From IMG/VR virus record IMGVR_UViG_3300047281_000067, positions 1 to 59,977 of that record: a DNA stretch of 59,977 nucleotides, one strand, 5' to 3'. Positions within the stretch are counted from its first letter, which is position 1. Every line of letters begins with the position of its first letter. This document shows positions 46,570 to 54,645 of this stretch, piece by piece. The notes below the pieces were generated by a model. It saw only the letters and a program-made list of their open reading frames with translations, did no database searches and was not told the origin of the DNA. The stretch comes from a virus. The translations under genes were made by a program, and so were the position numbers.

Positions 46570-47415
46570 ATGGCATCACATTCAAATTACTGGACTTGTT
46601 CAAAGTTCGCAGATTGGCTTCGCGGCACAAATAAACTAGGTGCCGGCACAAGCAAAGAATGGTACGATTGGGAAAAAGCTGCTAAAGACACCCATCCAAT
46701 CCGTTACTGGATCACTGAAGATGGCCTCGGCTACCTTCAAGATTTTGTCACTTATCCTATTAGGAAAATTTATGACCTCAAATATTACATTAACAACCGA
46801 TATGTCACTCGCACTCACTCTCTTACCGCTCACCCTCGCGATATTAAGCCAGGTCAGTGGCGCGATGTGGGCAATCGGTTCTTACCTTGTTTGTTTAATG
46901 AACTCGTTGATTTTATCGAAATTGAATCCGCGTGGAGTCACATTGCCTGGGGAGACAAAGAGGCAAGTGCGAAATACAATGCTCCGTTCTACGCAACCGG
47001 ATGGTTCCGCTGGCGCACATGGCGTTGCGCACAAGCAGGTTTAGATCATCTTGACTGGGCAATGGCATTGAAGTTTGGTGAAGACTTCGGCATTGGCAAA
47101 GATGATCCTAACTTTGGCAAGCCCACTGGACAAGCAGAACGCGCCAAAGAACTTAAAGAACTTTACATCTGGTGGACGCAAGTGTATCCTAATCGTCCTG
47201 ATCCATATGACGTAAGTGGTTGGAGTGCTATTTGCGATTCACGCCGAGAAACTCACAAAGAAGATGGCTTCATGTGGAATGACCGTACCCCTGCTGAAAA
47301 GAAAGAAACTCGTAAAGCCCTTGATCTGTCTACTAAGATCGAACGAGCATACGAAAAGGAAGATGAAATGATGATGATCAGACTGGTCAAGGCTCGTGAC
47401 TCTCTGTGGACTTGA
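46570..47415 (+). CDS. Conserved phage hypothetical, 281 aa
   Basis: Trp-rich soluble protein (SNYWTCSKFADWLRGT, KEWYDWEKAAKDTHPIRYW, TGWFRWRTWRCAQAG). Proteins with this start are widely spread among large phages and often sit in the early region, but no activity is known. AAGGAA precedes the ATG. Confidence 0.7.
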   Translation: MASHSNYWTCSKFADWLRGTNKLGAGTSKEWYDWEKAAKDTHPIRYWITEDGLGYLQDFVTYPIRKIYDLKYYINNRYVTRTHSLTAHPRDIKPGQWRDVGNRFLPCLFNELVDFIEIESAWSHIAWGDKEASAKYNAPFYATGWFRWRTWRCAQAGLDHLDWAMALKFGEDFGIGKDDPNFGKPTGQAERAKELKELYIWWTQVYPNRPDPYDVSGWSAICDSRRETHKEDGFMWNDRTPAEKKETRKALDLSTKIERAYEKEDEMMMIRLVKARDSLWT

Positions 47416-47416
47416 T

Positions 47417-47878
47417 ATGAAGAAAATCTTCTTTGAAAAAGTAAACGGCAAGTATGTGCCAATCTCTGAGTACGATAATGATTTCTCAGCAAGTCTTGGG
47501 TACGGAGATCATCTTTTATCAGTGTACAAGAATGGATCAAGTCGCCAGCCAGTTGTTCCGGCATTCGCTCCTATGATTGCTGCTGGCCGACACAGTAAAG
47601 ACGCAGTGACTAAATCTATCCAAGAGTCATTATCAATGCGACCTACAAGAGCACCTCTTACTAAAGGTCAACTTACTGCTTGGCGTAAGTTGACCAAGGA
47701 GTTCGGAGATGAAATCTATCTGCTAACTTGGCCCGCAGCACAAGACGCAGCAGACGCCGCAGTACTGGCAATGCAGGAAGAAGCAGACAAACTATTAACT
47801 GTCCCGGCAGTAAAAAACGCATACGACCATTTTATGATGATGTGTGCGCTAACTAAAGAAACTCAGGAGAATACATAA
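47417..47878 (+). CDS. Hypothetical protein, 153 aa
   Basis: MKKIFFEKVNGKYVPISEYD, then SLGYGDHLLSVYKNGSSR and a helical C-terminal half with an Ala-rich stretch. Conserved-looking early phage protein with no known function. Start chosen at 47417, one base after the previous stop. Confidence 0.68.
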   Translation: MKKIFFEKVNGKYVPISEYDNDFSASLGYGDHLLSVYKNGSSRQPVVPAFAPMIAAGRHSKDAVTKSIQESLSMRPTRAPLTKGQLTAWRKLTKEFGDEIYLLTWPAAQDAADAAVLAMQEEADKLLTVPAVKNAYDHFMMMCALTKETQENT

Positions 47879-48102
47879 TGGTATCAGTATATACAGAAGT
47901 AGAAGTAGATGTTGATTTGTCTGACTTTGACACAGACGACCTAATTGAAGAATTAGAGTCACGCGGATCGTTGCCTATAGGAGGAAACTTTGATGCTAAG
48001 GAATTGTTAGAATCAATCTGGTTAAAGCGGCGTCTTGGCAATCACGATTATCAAACAGAGTTAGATGAATTAATCTGGACCGTACTTGGAAAGACCCTTT
48101 AA
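47878..48102 (+). CDS. Small acidic protein, 74 aa
   Basis: VYTEVEVDVDLSDFDTDDLI followed by EELESRGSLP and a basic helical end; the N-terminus is very acidic. TAATG coupling to the previous gene. Short proteins with this VDVDLSDFDTDDLIEEL start are typical of large phages. No function known. Confidence 0.68.
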   Translation: MVSVYTEVEVDVDLSDFDTDDLIEELESRGSLPIGGNFDAKELLESIWLKRRLGNHDYQTELDELIWTVLGKTL

Positions 48103-48558
48103 ATGAAAACACTAATCGCAAAGCCCGTAGTCAATAATCAATTTTGGATTGTCACAGATGGACATCAAAAAGTAGGTAATATTATTGCCTCTGGCTCAGA
48201 ATATGAAGTAAAGTTGAACGGTGAGAAAACTCATTTCAAGACTACAAAGTCCATTCAGAAAACAACTCATATTGAATTTCAGAAGAACCGCACTTCAGTA
48301 ACTGAAAAACAATTACCATTCGCTGCGTACCCAACTGATGGCACACCGTTCAATTCAATTCTGGATATTAAGCGCCGACTACACTTGTTCACTACCAGTG
48401 AAAAAAGTAAATGCTATCATGCTGCCGGATGGTTCGCGGTGAATCAAGGCTCTGAATACGAGCCAGTATTCTGTCCAAAGTATATCTTTATCCAACGATA
48501 TATGTATAAAGGTCCCTTTAAAACAGAAACAGAAGCGAAAAATATGATAAATACTTAA
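48103..48558 (+). CDS. Hypothetical protein, 151 aa
   Basis: MKTLIAKPVVNNQFWIVTDG start with a strand-rich N-terminal half (KVGNIIASGSEYEVKLNGEK) and a C-terminal HAAGWFAVNQGSEYEPVF segment. The N-terminal part resembles a small barrel. No family recognised. Directly adjoins the previous gene. Confidence 0.65.
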   Translation: MKTLIAKPVVNNQFWIVTDGHQKVGNIIASGSEYEVKLNGEKTHFKTTKSIQKTTHIEFQKNRTSVTEKQLPFAAYPTDGTPFNSILDIKRRLHLFTTSEKSKCYHAAGWFAVNQGSEYEPVFCPKYIFIQRYMYKGPFKTETEAKNMINT

Positions 48559-48761
48559 TGATACACATTAAGAGATTCATCGATAAAGTAGCGTATACTG
48601 AGGGTAAACAAAGCAAAGACCTTGTGATGCCACTCATAGAGGCCCGCGGGCTAAGGGATGAATTAAGTAAAATGCTAGCTGATAATATTCAATTAATGTC
48701 CGGTCAAACTAAAGCGGTAGAGTCCAAGCTGTCAGTAGAAATAGTCGGTGGCAAATTCTAA
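48558..48761 (+). CDS. Small hypothetical protein, 67 aa
   Basis: MIHIKRFIDKVAYTEGKQSK then LVMPLIEARGLRDELSKMLA; ends EIVGGKF. Small phage protein, TAATG-coupled on both sides. Function unknown. Confidence 0.65.
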   Translation: MIHIKRFIDKVAYTEGKQSKDLVMPLIEARGLRDELSKMLADNIQLMSGQTKAVESKLSVEIVGGKF

Positions 48762-49051
48762 TGTCAAGAACTCAACCCAAAGTTCTACTAGAGTTAGTAG
48801 ACAAAGTTACATATAAATGTGATCAAATCGTAGAAGCATCAGGAATCTGGGCAGTATTCTATGATGGACAACCTATCAATTTAAAATCTCAGCATTACTT
48901 GGATAGTGAATCTGTTCCTAAATATAAAAAGACTAGTTTCTCCAATCCCGGTCACGCACGAAATCTGTGTAGGAAATTGAATATACAATTTAAAACTACT
49001 AAGTTTACAGTGGTGTTTATGAACAACGGAATCTGCGTTTACCCAGACTAA
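48761..49051 (+). CDS. Hypothetical protein, 96 aa
   Basis: SRTQPKVLLELVDKVTYKCD, IWAVFYDGQPINLKSQHYL and HARNLCRKLNIQFKTTKFTV; short alternating strands and helices. Coupled by stop/start overlap. No family recognised. Confidence 0.64.
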   Translation: MSRTQPKVLLELVDKVTYKCDQIVEASGIWAVFYDGQPINLKSQHYLDSESVPKYKKTSFSNPGHARNLCRKLNIQFKTTKFTVVFMNNGICVYPD

Positions 49052-49458
49052 TGACAGTGAAAAGAGTTATTACCACAGCGGTACTGGCTCAATTTCCTGA
49101 GCATTTAGCTATGGAATTGGATATTCCAATGGACCAGATTATATCTAAATGGTGGATGACAAACAGACAAGCAGGCTTGCGTTTAACTGATTCGGGCGAT
49201 CTGGCATTCAGAACTGCTTCCATTGAATTCTTTATGTGCCCGCTAGGTAAAACAGAACCCGGACGATACTATCCATTCTTAATCGAGGTTAACAAAAAAA
49301 TAAAGTGTCCGTATTATCTTGGGGTGAGCAAACAACCCGGAGAGAAAAACGAACCATTCATTCGCTTGTATGATAGTAAGATTGCCGTTATGATGAGTCT
49401 ATACGGTGATCTACATTCATACTTGGAATCAATTCCCGATGTTCGGGTAAAGAACTGA
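49051..49458 (+). CDS. Hypothetical protein, 135 aa
   Basis: Contains MTNRQAGLRLTDSGDLAFRT followed by SIEFFMCPLGK and KIKCPYYLGVSKQ. This resembles a phage family whose members carry a lone winged-helix-like segment. The last gene of an overlapping run starting at 47417. Function unknown. Confidence 0.65.
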   Translation: MTVKRVITTAVLAQFPEHLAMELDIPMDQIISKWWMTNRQAGLRLTDSGDLAFRTASIEFFMCPLGKTEPGRYYPFLIEVNKKIKCPYYLGVSKQPGEKNEPFIRLYDSKIAVMMSLYGDLHSYLESIPDVRVKN

Positions 49459-49555
49459 CACATTACCCAATGTGTGTCAACGAGATACAGTGCTATCGCG
49501 TTATATATAGAGAGAATAAAAATCTCACAAATTCATTAACTTAAAGGAAACTAAA

Positions 49556-49813
49556 ATGAAATCAGCAATCGTACTATTATCCGCAGTCTTCGCAGTATCA
49601 GCTTTCGCAGCAGATGCTCCTAAAGTAGTCGCTCCAGCCGCAGTTGTCGCCCCAGTCGCAGCAGCATCCGCTCCAGCAAAGTCTGAAGTCAAGTTGGCTA
49701 AGAAGAAAGATCATAGCAAGGACAAAAAGGCAACGCCTGCTAAAAGCGCAGCATCAGCACCCGTTGCTAAAGAAGCACCAAAGGTTGCTCCAGCAGCATC
49801 CGCAGCTAAGTAA
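49556..49813 (+). CDS. Exported Ala/Lys/Pro-rich protein, 85 aa
   Basis: A clear signal peptide KSAIVLLSAVFAVSAFAADA (cleavage after AFA) precedes a low-complexity, basic Ala/Pro/Lys/Val region (KLAKKKDHSKDKKATPAKSA). Mature protein would be disordered and positively charged in the periplasm. AAAGGAAAC precedes the ATG. Function unknown; similar small exported proteins are common in Burkholderiales. Confidence 0.7.
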   Translation: MKSAIVLLSAVFAVSAFAADAPKVVAPAAVVAPVAAASAPAKSEVKLAKKKDHSKDKKATPAKSAASAPVAKEAPKVAPAASAAK

Positions 49814-49817
49814 TTTA

Positions 49818-49982
49818 ATTGACGATAACGACGACAGTATACCAAGTTCAGATGATCTGGCACTACATGTAGGATATGGTCGAGTTAAAGTCAAGCATCT
49901 TTTACAAGATGATTATGTTAAAACGAGACTTAAAGTTGCCCGAATGATAGCAATGGAAAAGTATCGTGAAGTGTGGGGATAA
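49818..49982 (+). CDS. Possible reading frame without a standard start codon
   Basis: From ATT at 49818 the frame reads IDDNDDSIPSSDDLALHVGY, then GRVKVKHLLQDDYVKTRLK, ending YREVWG before TAA. The sequence looks coding: acidic and then basic, with phage-like composition. But no ATG, GTG or TTG is available after the upstream stop. Either a rare start, a frameshift from the upstream gene, or a decayed gene. Confidence 0.45.
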   Translation: MDDNDDSIPSSDDLALHVGYGRVKVKHLLQDDYVKTRLKVARMIAMEKYREVWG

Positions 49983-50069
49983 AGTAATCTATTATCCCCA
50001 CTTTCATAACATAAATACAATATCAGTTTCAAGGTCTGTAAAACTTGAATTACACACACAGGACACACA

Positions 50070-50255
50070 ATGTTAATTACTCCAATAATTGGATACGTCA
50101 AAAGCCTATTCCAATCACTAAACAAACCGCAAACTTACGGTTCAGCACTAGAAGCATATATTGTTTCAAACAATCCTCACGATGCCGGCGACATTGACCG
50201 TCTTACCCGCGAGTTTGATCAAAAACGTTCCTTCTCTAAAGGATGGATGGTATGA
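50070..50255 (+). CDS. Small phage protein, 61 aa
   Basis: MLITPIIGYVKSLFQSLNKP, then YGSALEAYIVSNNPHDAGDI and DRLTREFDQKRSF. The ALEAYIxSxNPxxxxDIxRL pattern is common in short proteins of large phages and Proteobacteria. ACACAGGACACACA precedes the start. Function unknown. Confidence 0.72.
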   Translation: MLITPIIGYVKSLFQSLNKPQTYGSALEAYIVSNNPHDAGDIDRLTREFDQKRSFSKGWMV

Positions 50256-50353
50256 TTGTAAAAATATTAAACTCAATTTGGGAAGTTATGTTGACAATCG
50301 CAGAAGCAAAGTCGGCTAGATACAATCGTAATCCCACATCATTCTGGTATTGA
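50252..50353 (+). CDS. Very small protein, 33 aa
   Basis: MIVKILNSIWEVMLTIAEAK then SARYNRNPTSFWY. Overlaps the previous stop (ATGA). Its short C-terminal ARYNRN box is typical of small phage peptides. Confidence 0.55.
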   Translation: MIVKILNSIWEVMLTIAEAKSARYNRNPTSFWY

Positions 50354-50355
50354 TA

Positions 50356-50910
50356 ATGTCTCATATTGTTCGCCGAGTACTTTTTAACGAGTACGAAAAA
50401 TACCGCACTCATTTGAAAGCACTTGACGCGGAAAGTAGACATTTACGCTTTGGCTTCACTGTCAAGGATGAAATACTAGATAAGTTGTGCGTTGGGTTTG
50501 AAGCAGACCACGAACACCACATTTTGTTTTGTATTGAGAATGACGCACTGGAGTTTATCGCAGTAGGACATATCGCTACTACCGACGGTATGGAACTGGC
50601 ATTCTCAGTTCTTAAAGAACACCAGAGCCAAGGCATGGGTGATTCACTAATGAAACGATGTATTCAATGGTGTCGTACTCATAACATTTTAAAAGGTTGT
50701 ATGGTTTGTCTAAGCCATAACAAAGCTATCAGACATTTGTGTACCAAGCATGGAATTCACTTTCATACTGAACACGGTGAAACGGAAGCTAACATTGAAT
50801 TAGACGCACCCGGATTTGATACTTTCATCAATGAAGGTATGGATAGCAATTTTGCTGTATTAGATTATATGGGTAAACGAAATCGTTTACCTTGGATCTT
50901 TACATCATAA
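50356..50910 (+). CDS. GNAT acetyltransferase-like protein, 184 aa
   Basis: Residues 70-130 match the GNAT core: EFIAVGHIATTDGMELAFSV then LKEHQSQGMGDSLMKRCIQW, with the Q-x-x-G-x-G acetyl-CoA loop, followed by the helix and strand around LSHNKAIRHLCTKHG. It may acetylate a host protein or small molecule. The last 105 bases are repeated 466 bases downstream. Confidence 0.82.
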   Translation: MSHIVRRVLFNEYEKYRTHLKALDAESRHLRFGFTVKDEILDKLCVGFEADHEHHILFCIENDALEFIAVGHIATTDGMELAFSVLKEHQSQGMGDSLMKRCIQWCRTHNILKGCMVCLSHNKAIRHLCTKHGIHFHTEHGETEANIELDAPGFDTFINEGMDSNFAVLDYMGKRNRLPWIFTS

Positions 50911-50913
50911 ATA
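50807..50913 (+). repeat. Direct repeat copy 1 (3' end of GNAT gene)
   Basis: About 107 bases from CACCCGGATTTGATAC to the GNAT stop recur at 51273-51379 with two mismatches. Confidence 0.92.
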
Positions 50914-50932
50914 TACACTTAGGAGATAAGAC

Positions 50933-50992
50933 ATGCTATATTTTAAGAAACATCACAGTAAGCGAGATGGGCAATCATCTCTTGATTTATGA
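50933..50992 (+). CDS. 19-residue leader peptide-like frame
   Basis: MLYFKKHHSKRDGQSSLDL behind a strong AGGAG at optimal spacing, ending in TGA that overlaps the ATG of the next gene. It looks like a translational coupler for that gene. Basic and His-rich. Confidence 0.5.
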   Translation: MLYFKKHHSKRDGQSSLDL

Positions 50993-51285
50993 TTAATGTT
51001 AATCATTTAGCTGAGGCGGCCATCGCTAGCGGAATTAAACGTGGTAAATTATCTACTTATATTTGGCACTTGTTATTTAGTATTAAACAAGCGATCTTGC
51101 TTATGATAATGTCTATCGCAAGTATAGTACACGGGTTCTTTCCCTTCTTATTTGATTTTTGGTTAATGAGAACATTCCTTAAAATGCTAGAGTCTCTTAA
51201 AAAGAATTTTCCTAATTACTTCAATCAATTACTACATGATAAAGAAACAGAAGTTAGCACTGAATTAAATAACACCCGGATTTGA
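50989..51285 (+). CDS. Small membrane protein (DUF6356-like), 98 aa
   Basis: Residues 20-60 (STYIWHLLFSIKQAILLMIM then SIASIVHGFFPFLFDFWLM) give one or two membrane helices with the IHGxFP motif seen in DUF6356 proteins. The last residues NTRI and the stop codon come from a duplicated segment of the GNAT gene, so the natural C-terminus may be altered. Confidence 0.65.
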   Translation: MINVNHLAEAAIASGIKRGKLSTYIWHLLFSIKQAILLMIMSIASIVHGFFPFLFDFWLMRTFLKMLESLKKNFPNYFNQLLHDKETEVSTELNNTRI

Positions 51286-51379
51286 TACTTTCATCAATGA
51301 AGGTATGGATAGCAATTTTGCTGTATTAGATTATATGGGTAAACGAAATCGTTTACCTTGGATCTTTACTCCATAAACG
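51273..51379 (+). repeat. Direct repeat copy 2
   Basis: Near-exact copy of 50807-50913, here out of frame and not translated except for the first bases, which end the membrane protein gene. Confidence 0.92.
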
Positions 51380-51439
51380 CTGTACAATATCTTGAAATAG
51401 ATATATAATATACACTCACACACATAAAGAGGCAATTAA

Positions 51440-51763
51440 ATGACAAACGATTTCACAAAAACAGTTCAAGACACCATTAAACAAGCAACCCCGGAAGTTA
51501 AGTTTAATAAAAACGGATATGAGATCCGCGCAGACGTTCTGGGTATGGCTAAATCTATGGTAACCGAAGACTTTCAAGCTAAATTTGCAGGCTGGCAACT
51601 AACCGCTGCGAAGAATCACGAAGGACAATTGGTTACTTCAGTTAGTATGCCAGAATTTCCAGGACTTGACAAAGTGCTTGAAACAGCAGAGAAGATGTAT
51701 GAATTTGTCAACGGACAAAAGTTCCCATCATTCACTCCATCTTCGACTAAAAAGTCAAAGTAA
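51440..51763 (+). CDS. Conserved phage hypothetical, 107 aa
   Basis: TNDFTKTVQDTIKQATPEVK, then FNKNGYEIRADVLGMAKSMV and MPEFPGLDKVLETAEKMYEF. Proteins with the NGYEIRxxVLxxAK core are common in marine T4-like phages. No function known. Followed by a hairpin terminator. Confidence 0.75.
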   Translation: MTNDFTKTVQDTIKQATPEVKFNKNGYEIRADVLGMAKSMVTEDFQAKFAGWQLTAAKNHEGQLVTSVSMPEFPGLDKVLETAEKMYEFVNGQKFPSFTPSSTKKSK

Positions 51764-51781
51764 ACAGTTTTAACTGACATT

Positions 51782-51805
51782 GAAAGCCCCTTAATTGGGG
51801 CTTTC
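51782..51805 (+). terminator. Hairpin terminator
   Basis: GAAAGCCCC-ttaatt-GGGGCTTTC. No T tract, but position between a gene and the next promoter supports the call. Confidence 0.75.
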
Positions 51806-51811
51806 CTACGG

Positions 51812-51840
51812 TTGACATTAAATCCAAAGTCTGTTATAAT
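51812..51840 (+). promoter_or_regulatory. Sigma-70-type promoter
   Basis: TTGACA, 17-base spacer, TATAAT. The 28 bases spanning the terminator arm and -35 recur exactly before the promoter at 53410. Confidence 0.88.
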
Positions 51841-51868
51841 AACATCTTACACACAGAGAGCCTCTACT

Positions 51869-53368
51869 ATGAAAAATCTATTACTGGTATCATCACTCGC
51901 ACTAGCACTATCAGGCTGCGGAGGTGGCGGTGCGTCAGTCCCCGTCGTACCTGTTGTTCCAGTAGTGGTTGCTCCAGTTGCTTTATTCGCAACAACACCC
52001 CAACTTCTTCCGGACCTGAAGGCGAAATATGACGCACTTTGCGGAAATATTGTCCAAGTACAAAATGCTCTTTCAGTAAACTTAACTGGTCACACAGACG
52101 GGAAGAAAGATTTAGTATTCAATCTTTGGTGTGGACAAGTAACACGTGGCTTAATGGTCACTACCCCGACACTGAATGGAATGGTCGCGTTCGTCCAGCA
52201 AGTAGATGGAAGTTTCATTGATAGCACTAAAGAAATATTCGGCGTTGAAATGGTTGACTTGGGTGGGGTTGGTAATGATGCCGTAGTGTACGATTTCAAT
52301 AAAGATGGATATGAGGATATAGTTTGGGCAACTTCAAGTGAGGATGGCAGGTCTCTACCCATTGGATTTACTGGTAATAATGTTCAAAAAGTATTCATGA
52401 CATCTGCGGGCGATGGAAAATATTCTACTCAAAAACTTGGTGGACTCGCATATAACTATAAAGTTCATTTAATTGATAATGAACTTGGTGGAAAAGATTT
52501 AGCCAGCACATTTATCGGTTACGGCGGTCAGGCTGAAGTGTGGCGATATACAAACGGTTGGAGTAAGTTATCAGGATATGACTGGATTTCTAATTCTTTA
52601 AACGTTTTCTTTAAGAAAACATCAGCAATCGAAAATTCACGCATTGCTATATCTACTGCTTGGGCAGGAGTTGGTATTGAATTACATACTCGTTCAAGTA
52701 ATAATTCAGCCTGGCTAACTAGCTCATCTTGGTCATTCCCCGTTGTTCAAGATATTTCAATGATTGGTTGGAACACAGAATTGGGAGCTTCTAAACTTAT
52801 TACCGTAAGTGGGAAGGATTATGTTAATCCGAATTTTGAACTCGGATGTGAGCTTAAAAGAACACCAACTGAAAACTCAATTTCACTAATGATGCTGTTG
52901 GGGAATGAAGTTATTGGCGGCTATAAAGGCGGTGTGTTGACTGAAGGAGGAAGTAGTATGATTTCGGCTTCAAAGCTAATGGCATTTTCAGTAACAAACA
53001 ACTTACTAACAAATATCCCAATCTCAATCACTAATGAAGTAACCAACTTGAATGTGTTGAAGATGGCGTGCGAAGATTTGAATGGTGACGGATATGATGA
53101 CATTTTGATCACGTCACTTGGAAAAGGCGCTCTGCCTATTGTGTATCTTAATGATGGACTGGGTAATTTTAACTTAGTTGATACTTCAAAGCTGCCTGCG
53201 CCATCAACTGATTATTTTGATACGTCAATGAGTTATGTCGATATAACTGGTGATGGAATTCGTGATTTGCTTTACTGGCCTGTTAATAGACTCACTGGAA
53301 ATCCAAGTAAAGTTCAGTATCAACTATTCAAAGGATTGCGTACTGCTCTCGCAACTGATAAAAAGTAA
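51869..53368 (+). CDS. Lipoprotein with FG-GAP/VCBS-type repeats, 499 aa
   Basis: The N-terminus KNLLLVSSLALALSGCGGGG is a lipoprotein signal with lipobox LSGC and a Gly-rich linker. Repeats with calcium-binding loops follow: VVYDFNKDGYEDIVWA near residue 150, DLNGDGYDDILIT near 405, and DITGDGIRDLLYWP near 465. Such beta-propeller repeats mediate adhesion or ligand binding. A phage-encoded outer-membrane lipoprotein could alter the infected cell surface, for example in superinfection exclusion; that is inference. The ATG at 51869 fits the signal. Confidence 0.85.
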   Translation: MKNLLLVSSLALALSGCGGGGASVPVVPVVPVVVAPVALFATTPQLLPDLKAKYDALCGNIVQVQNALSVNLTGHTDGKKDLVFNLWCGQVTRGLMVTTPTLNGMVAFVQQVDGSFIDSTKEIFGVEMVDLGGVGNDAVVYDFNKDGYEDIVWATSSEDGRSLPIGFTGNNVQKVFMTSAGDGKYSTQKLGGLAYNYKVHLIDNELGGKDLASTFIGYGGQAEVWRYTNGWSKLSGYDWISNSLNVFFKKTSAIENSRIAISTAWAGVGIELHTRSSNNSAWLTSSSWSFPVVQDISMIGWNTELGASKLITVSGKDYVNPNFELGCELKRTPTENSISLMMLLGNEVIGGYKGGVLTEGGSSMISASKLMAFSVTNNLLTNIPISITNEVTNLNVLKMACEDLNGDGYDDILITSLGKGALPIVYLNDGLGNFNLVDTSKLPAPSTDYFDTSMSYVDITGDGIRDLLYWPVNRLTGNPSKVQYQLFKGLRTALATDKK

Positions 53369-53409
53369 TATCTTTTAGTAAGATGGCCCTGAAAGGGGCT
53401 TTCCTACGG

Positions 53410-53438
53410 TTGACATTAAATCATTTTGGGTGTATAAT
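53410..53438 (+). promoter_or_regulatory. Sigma-70-type promoter
   Basis: TTGACA, 17-base spacer, TATAAT. Preceded by GGGGCTTTCCTACGG as at 51797, so the whole cassette is duplicated. Confidence 0.88.
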
Positions 53439-53467
53439 AGACTCATATACAGACAACGGAGTTGAAA

Positions 53468-54124
53468 ATGGCAAAATATGTTAAACCTGTGATTTCGTAT
53501 TCCGCAGACACTGTTTGGGCTGCTGCTTGTGCTGCTCAAAGAGTGAATGGTTCTTACATCAAGTTCGCAGAAGTTGACCCACATGATTCTACTGCGAAGC
53601 TGGCTAATCGTACATTGATTGACAACATTCTAGCAGGCAATCAATTTGCCGTTGAAGTCACTGACGCTGACCGTGAAGCTGCGGCTGATGTTCGTAAATT
53701 CTTTCAAGCATACACATTCAAAATACTTCAAGGTGTTGTATTGGGTGAGTTTGATAGCAATGCAATGTCTATCAGCAACCGTGACATAATCACAACAAAT
53801 TATGAAATAGCTATTATAGCCTGTCTACCATCTAGTTATGAGCGCGGCACAGTTCGTGCTACAGTTGAACAACGTATTAAATTCGCACGAGGTGGATTTG
53901 TTGGAGTTCCTAACGACAAAGTGAAGTTGAGTGTTGAGGTGCTGAAATCTATCTTTAGTCAGACTTGGAATATCTTCTATATAACTGGTGTTACTGATGA
54001 TGATCAAATCGTCTTCTTTTGTCACAAGACTACACAAATAGTCGGCAGCAGACTCAATATCAGCGGAACAGTCAAGGCCCATCGTGACGACAGCACACAG
54101 TTAAACCGTGTAAAAATCGGTTGA
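53468..54124 (+). CDS. Conserved phage hypothetical, 218 aa
   Basis: MAKYVKPVISYSADTVWAAA then RDIITTNYEIAIIACLPSSY and a segment FYITGVTDDDQIVFFCHKT. Shares features with proteins of large phages, but no function is known. Start at ATG 53468 with GGAG six bases before. Its TGA stop lies inside the next promoter. Confidence 0.72.
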   Translation: MAKYVKPVISYSADTVWAAACAAQRVNGSYIKFAEVDPHDSTAKLANRTLIDNILAGNQFAVEVTDADREAAADVRKFFQAYTFKILQGVVLGEFDSNAMSISNRDIITTNYEIAIIACLPSSYERGTVRATVEQRIKFARGGFVGVPNDKVKLSVEVLKSIFSQTWNIFYITGVTDDDQIVFFCHKTTQIVGSRLNISGTVKAHRDDSTQLNRVKIG

Positions 54125-54149
54125 CATTAAATCATTTTGGTGATATAAT
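54121..54149 (+). promoter_or_regulatory. Sigma-70-type promoter
   Basis: TTGACA, 17-base spacer, TATAAT; the -35 includes the upstream stop codon. Confidence 0.88.
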
Positions 54150-54181
54150 AGATACTTAATAAGTTATTAAAGGACATTGAA

Positions 54182-54406
54182 ATGACTAAGCAATTTGTAC
54201 AAGTTAGCGCCCGCAAAGACAGCAACAATTTTATGTGCTGTAGCAACCTGAGTTTGATGGAAAATGAGGGTCTGACTACCAAGCAGGCAGTGCGTAAATT
54301 GCAAGTTATGGCGGATGAGTATGCGCTGAATGGGTACAAAATTGAGTGGATTCGTGAAGATTTTGATGCCGCATACGAAGAAATGTTTGGAGAATTGTTC
54401 GTCTAA
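54182..54406 (+). CDS. Small hypothetical protein, 74 aa
   Basis: MTKQFVQVSARKDSNNFMCC then EYALNGYKIEWIREDFDAAY; soluble and acidic toward the end. AAAGGACAT precedes the start. No family recognised. Confidence 0.65.
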   Translation: MTKQFVQVSARKDSNNFMCCSNLSLMENEGLTTKQAVRKLQVMADEYALNGYKIEWIREDFDAAYEEMFGELFV

Positions 54407-54423
54407 TTTAAAGAACTAATAGT

Positions 54424-54552
54424 ATGAAAAACTTTCTAATTGGTACGGTGTTCGGTGTCATTCTTTCTACAGTAGGCTTTAGCGGCATTGCCCGTATGCT
54501 TGATAAAACACTAGAGCAAACTAAAACAATCGTGACCGAGCAAGCAAAGTAA
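54424..54552 (+). CDS. Small membrane protein, 42 aa
   Basis: KNFLIGTVFGVILSTVGFSG is a single membrane helix, followed by IARMLDKTLEQTKTIV. Short proteins of this exact style (STVGFxGIARMLD) recur in large phages. TAATG-coupled to the next frame. Confidence 0.68.
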   Translation: MKNFLIGTVFGVILSTVGFSGIARMLDKTLEQTKTIVTEQAK

Positions 54553-54644
54553 TGATGTGGTTTGTGGTTATCTGGTTGATCGTCATGGGTCAATTTATTT
54601 TCGCTATGATTTTAACTGTTTTTTTAATTTTAGGGGGTTACTGA
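54552..54644 (+). CDS. Very small membrane peptide, 30 aa
   Basis: MMWFVVIWLIVMGQFIFAMI then LTVFLILGGY: almost entirely hydrophobic. Starts in the stop of the previous gene. Could affect the membrane. Confidence 0.5.
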   Translation: MMWFVVIWLIVMGQFIFAMILTVFLILGGY

Positions 54645-54645
54645 T

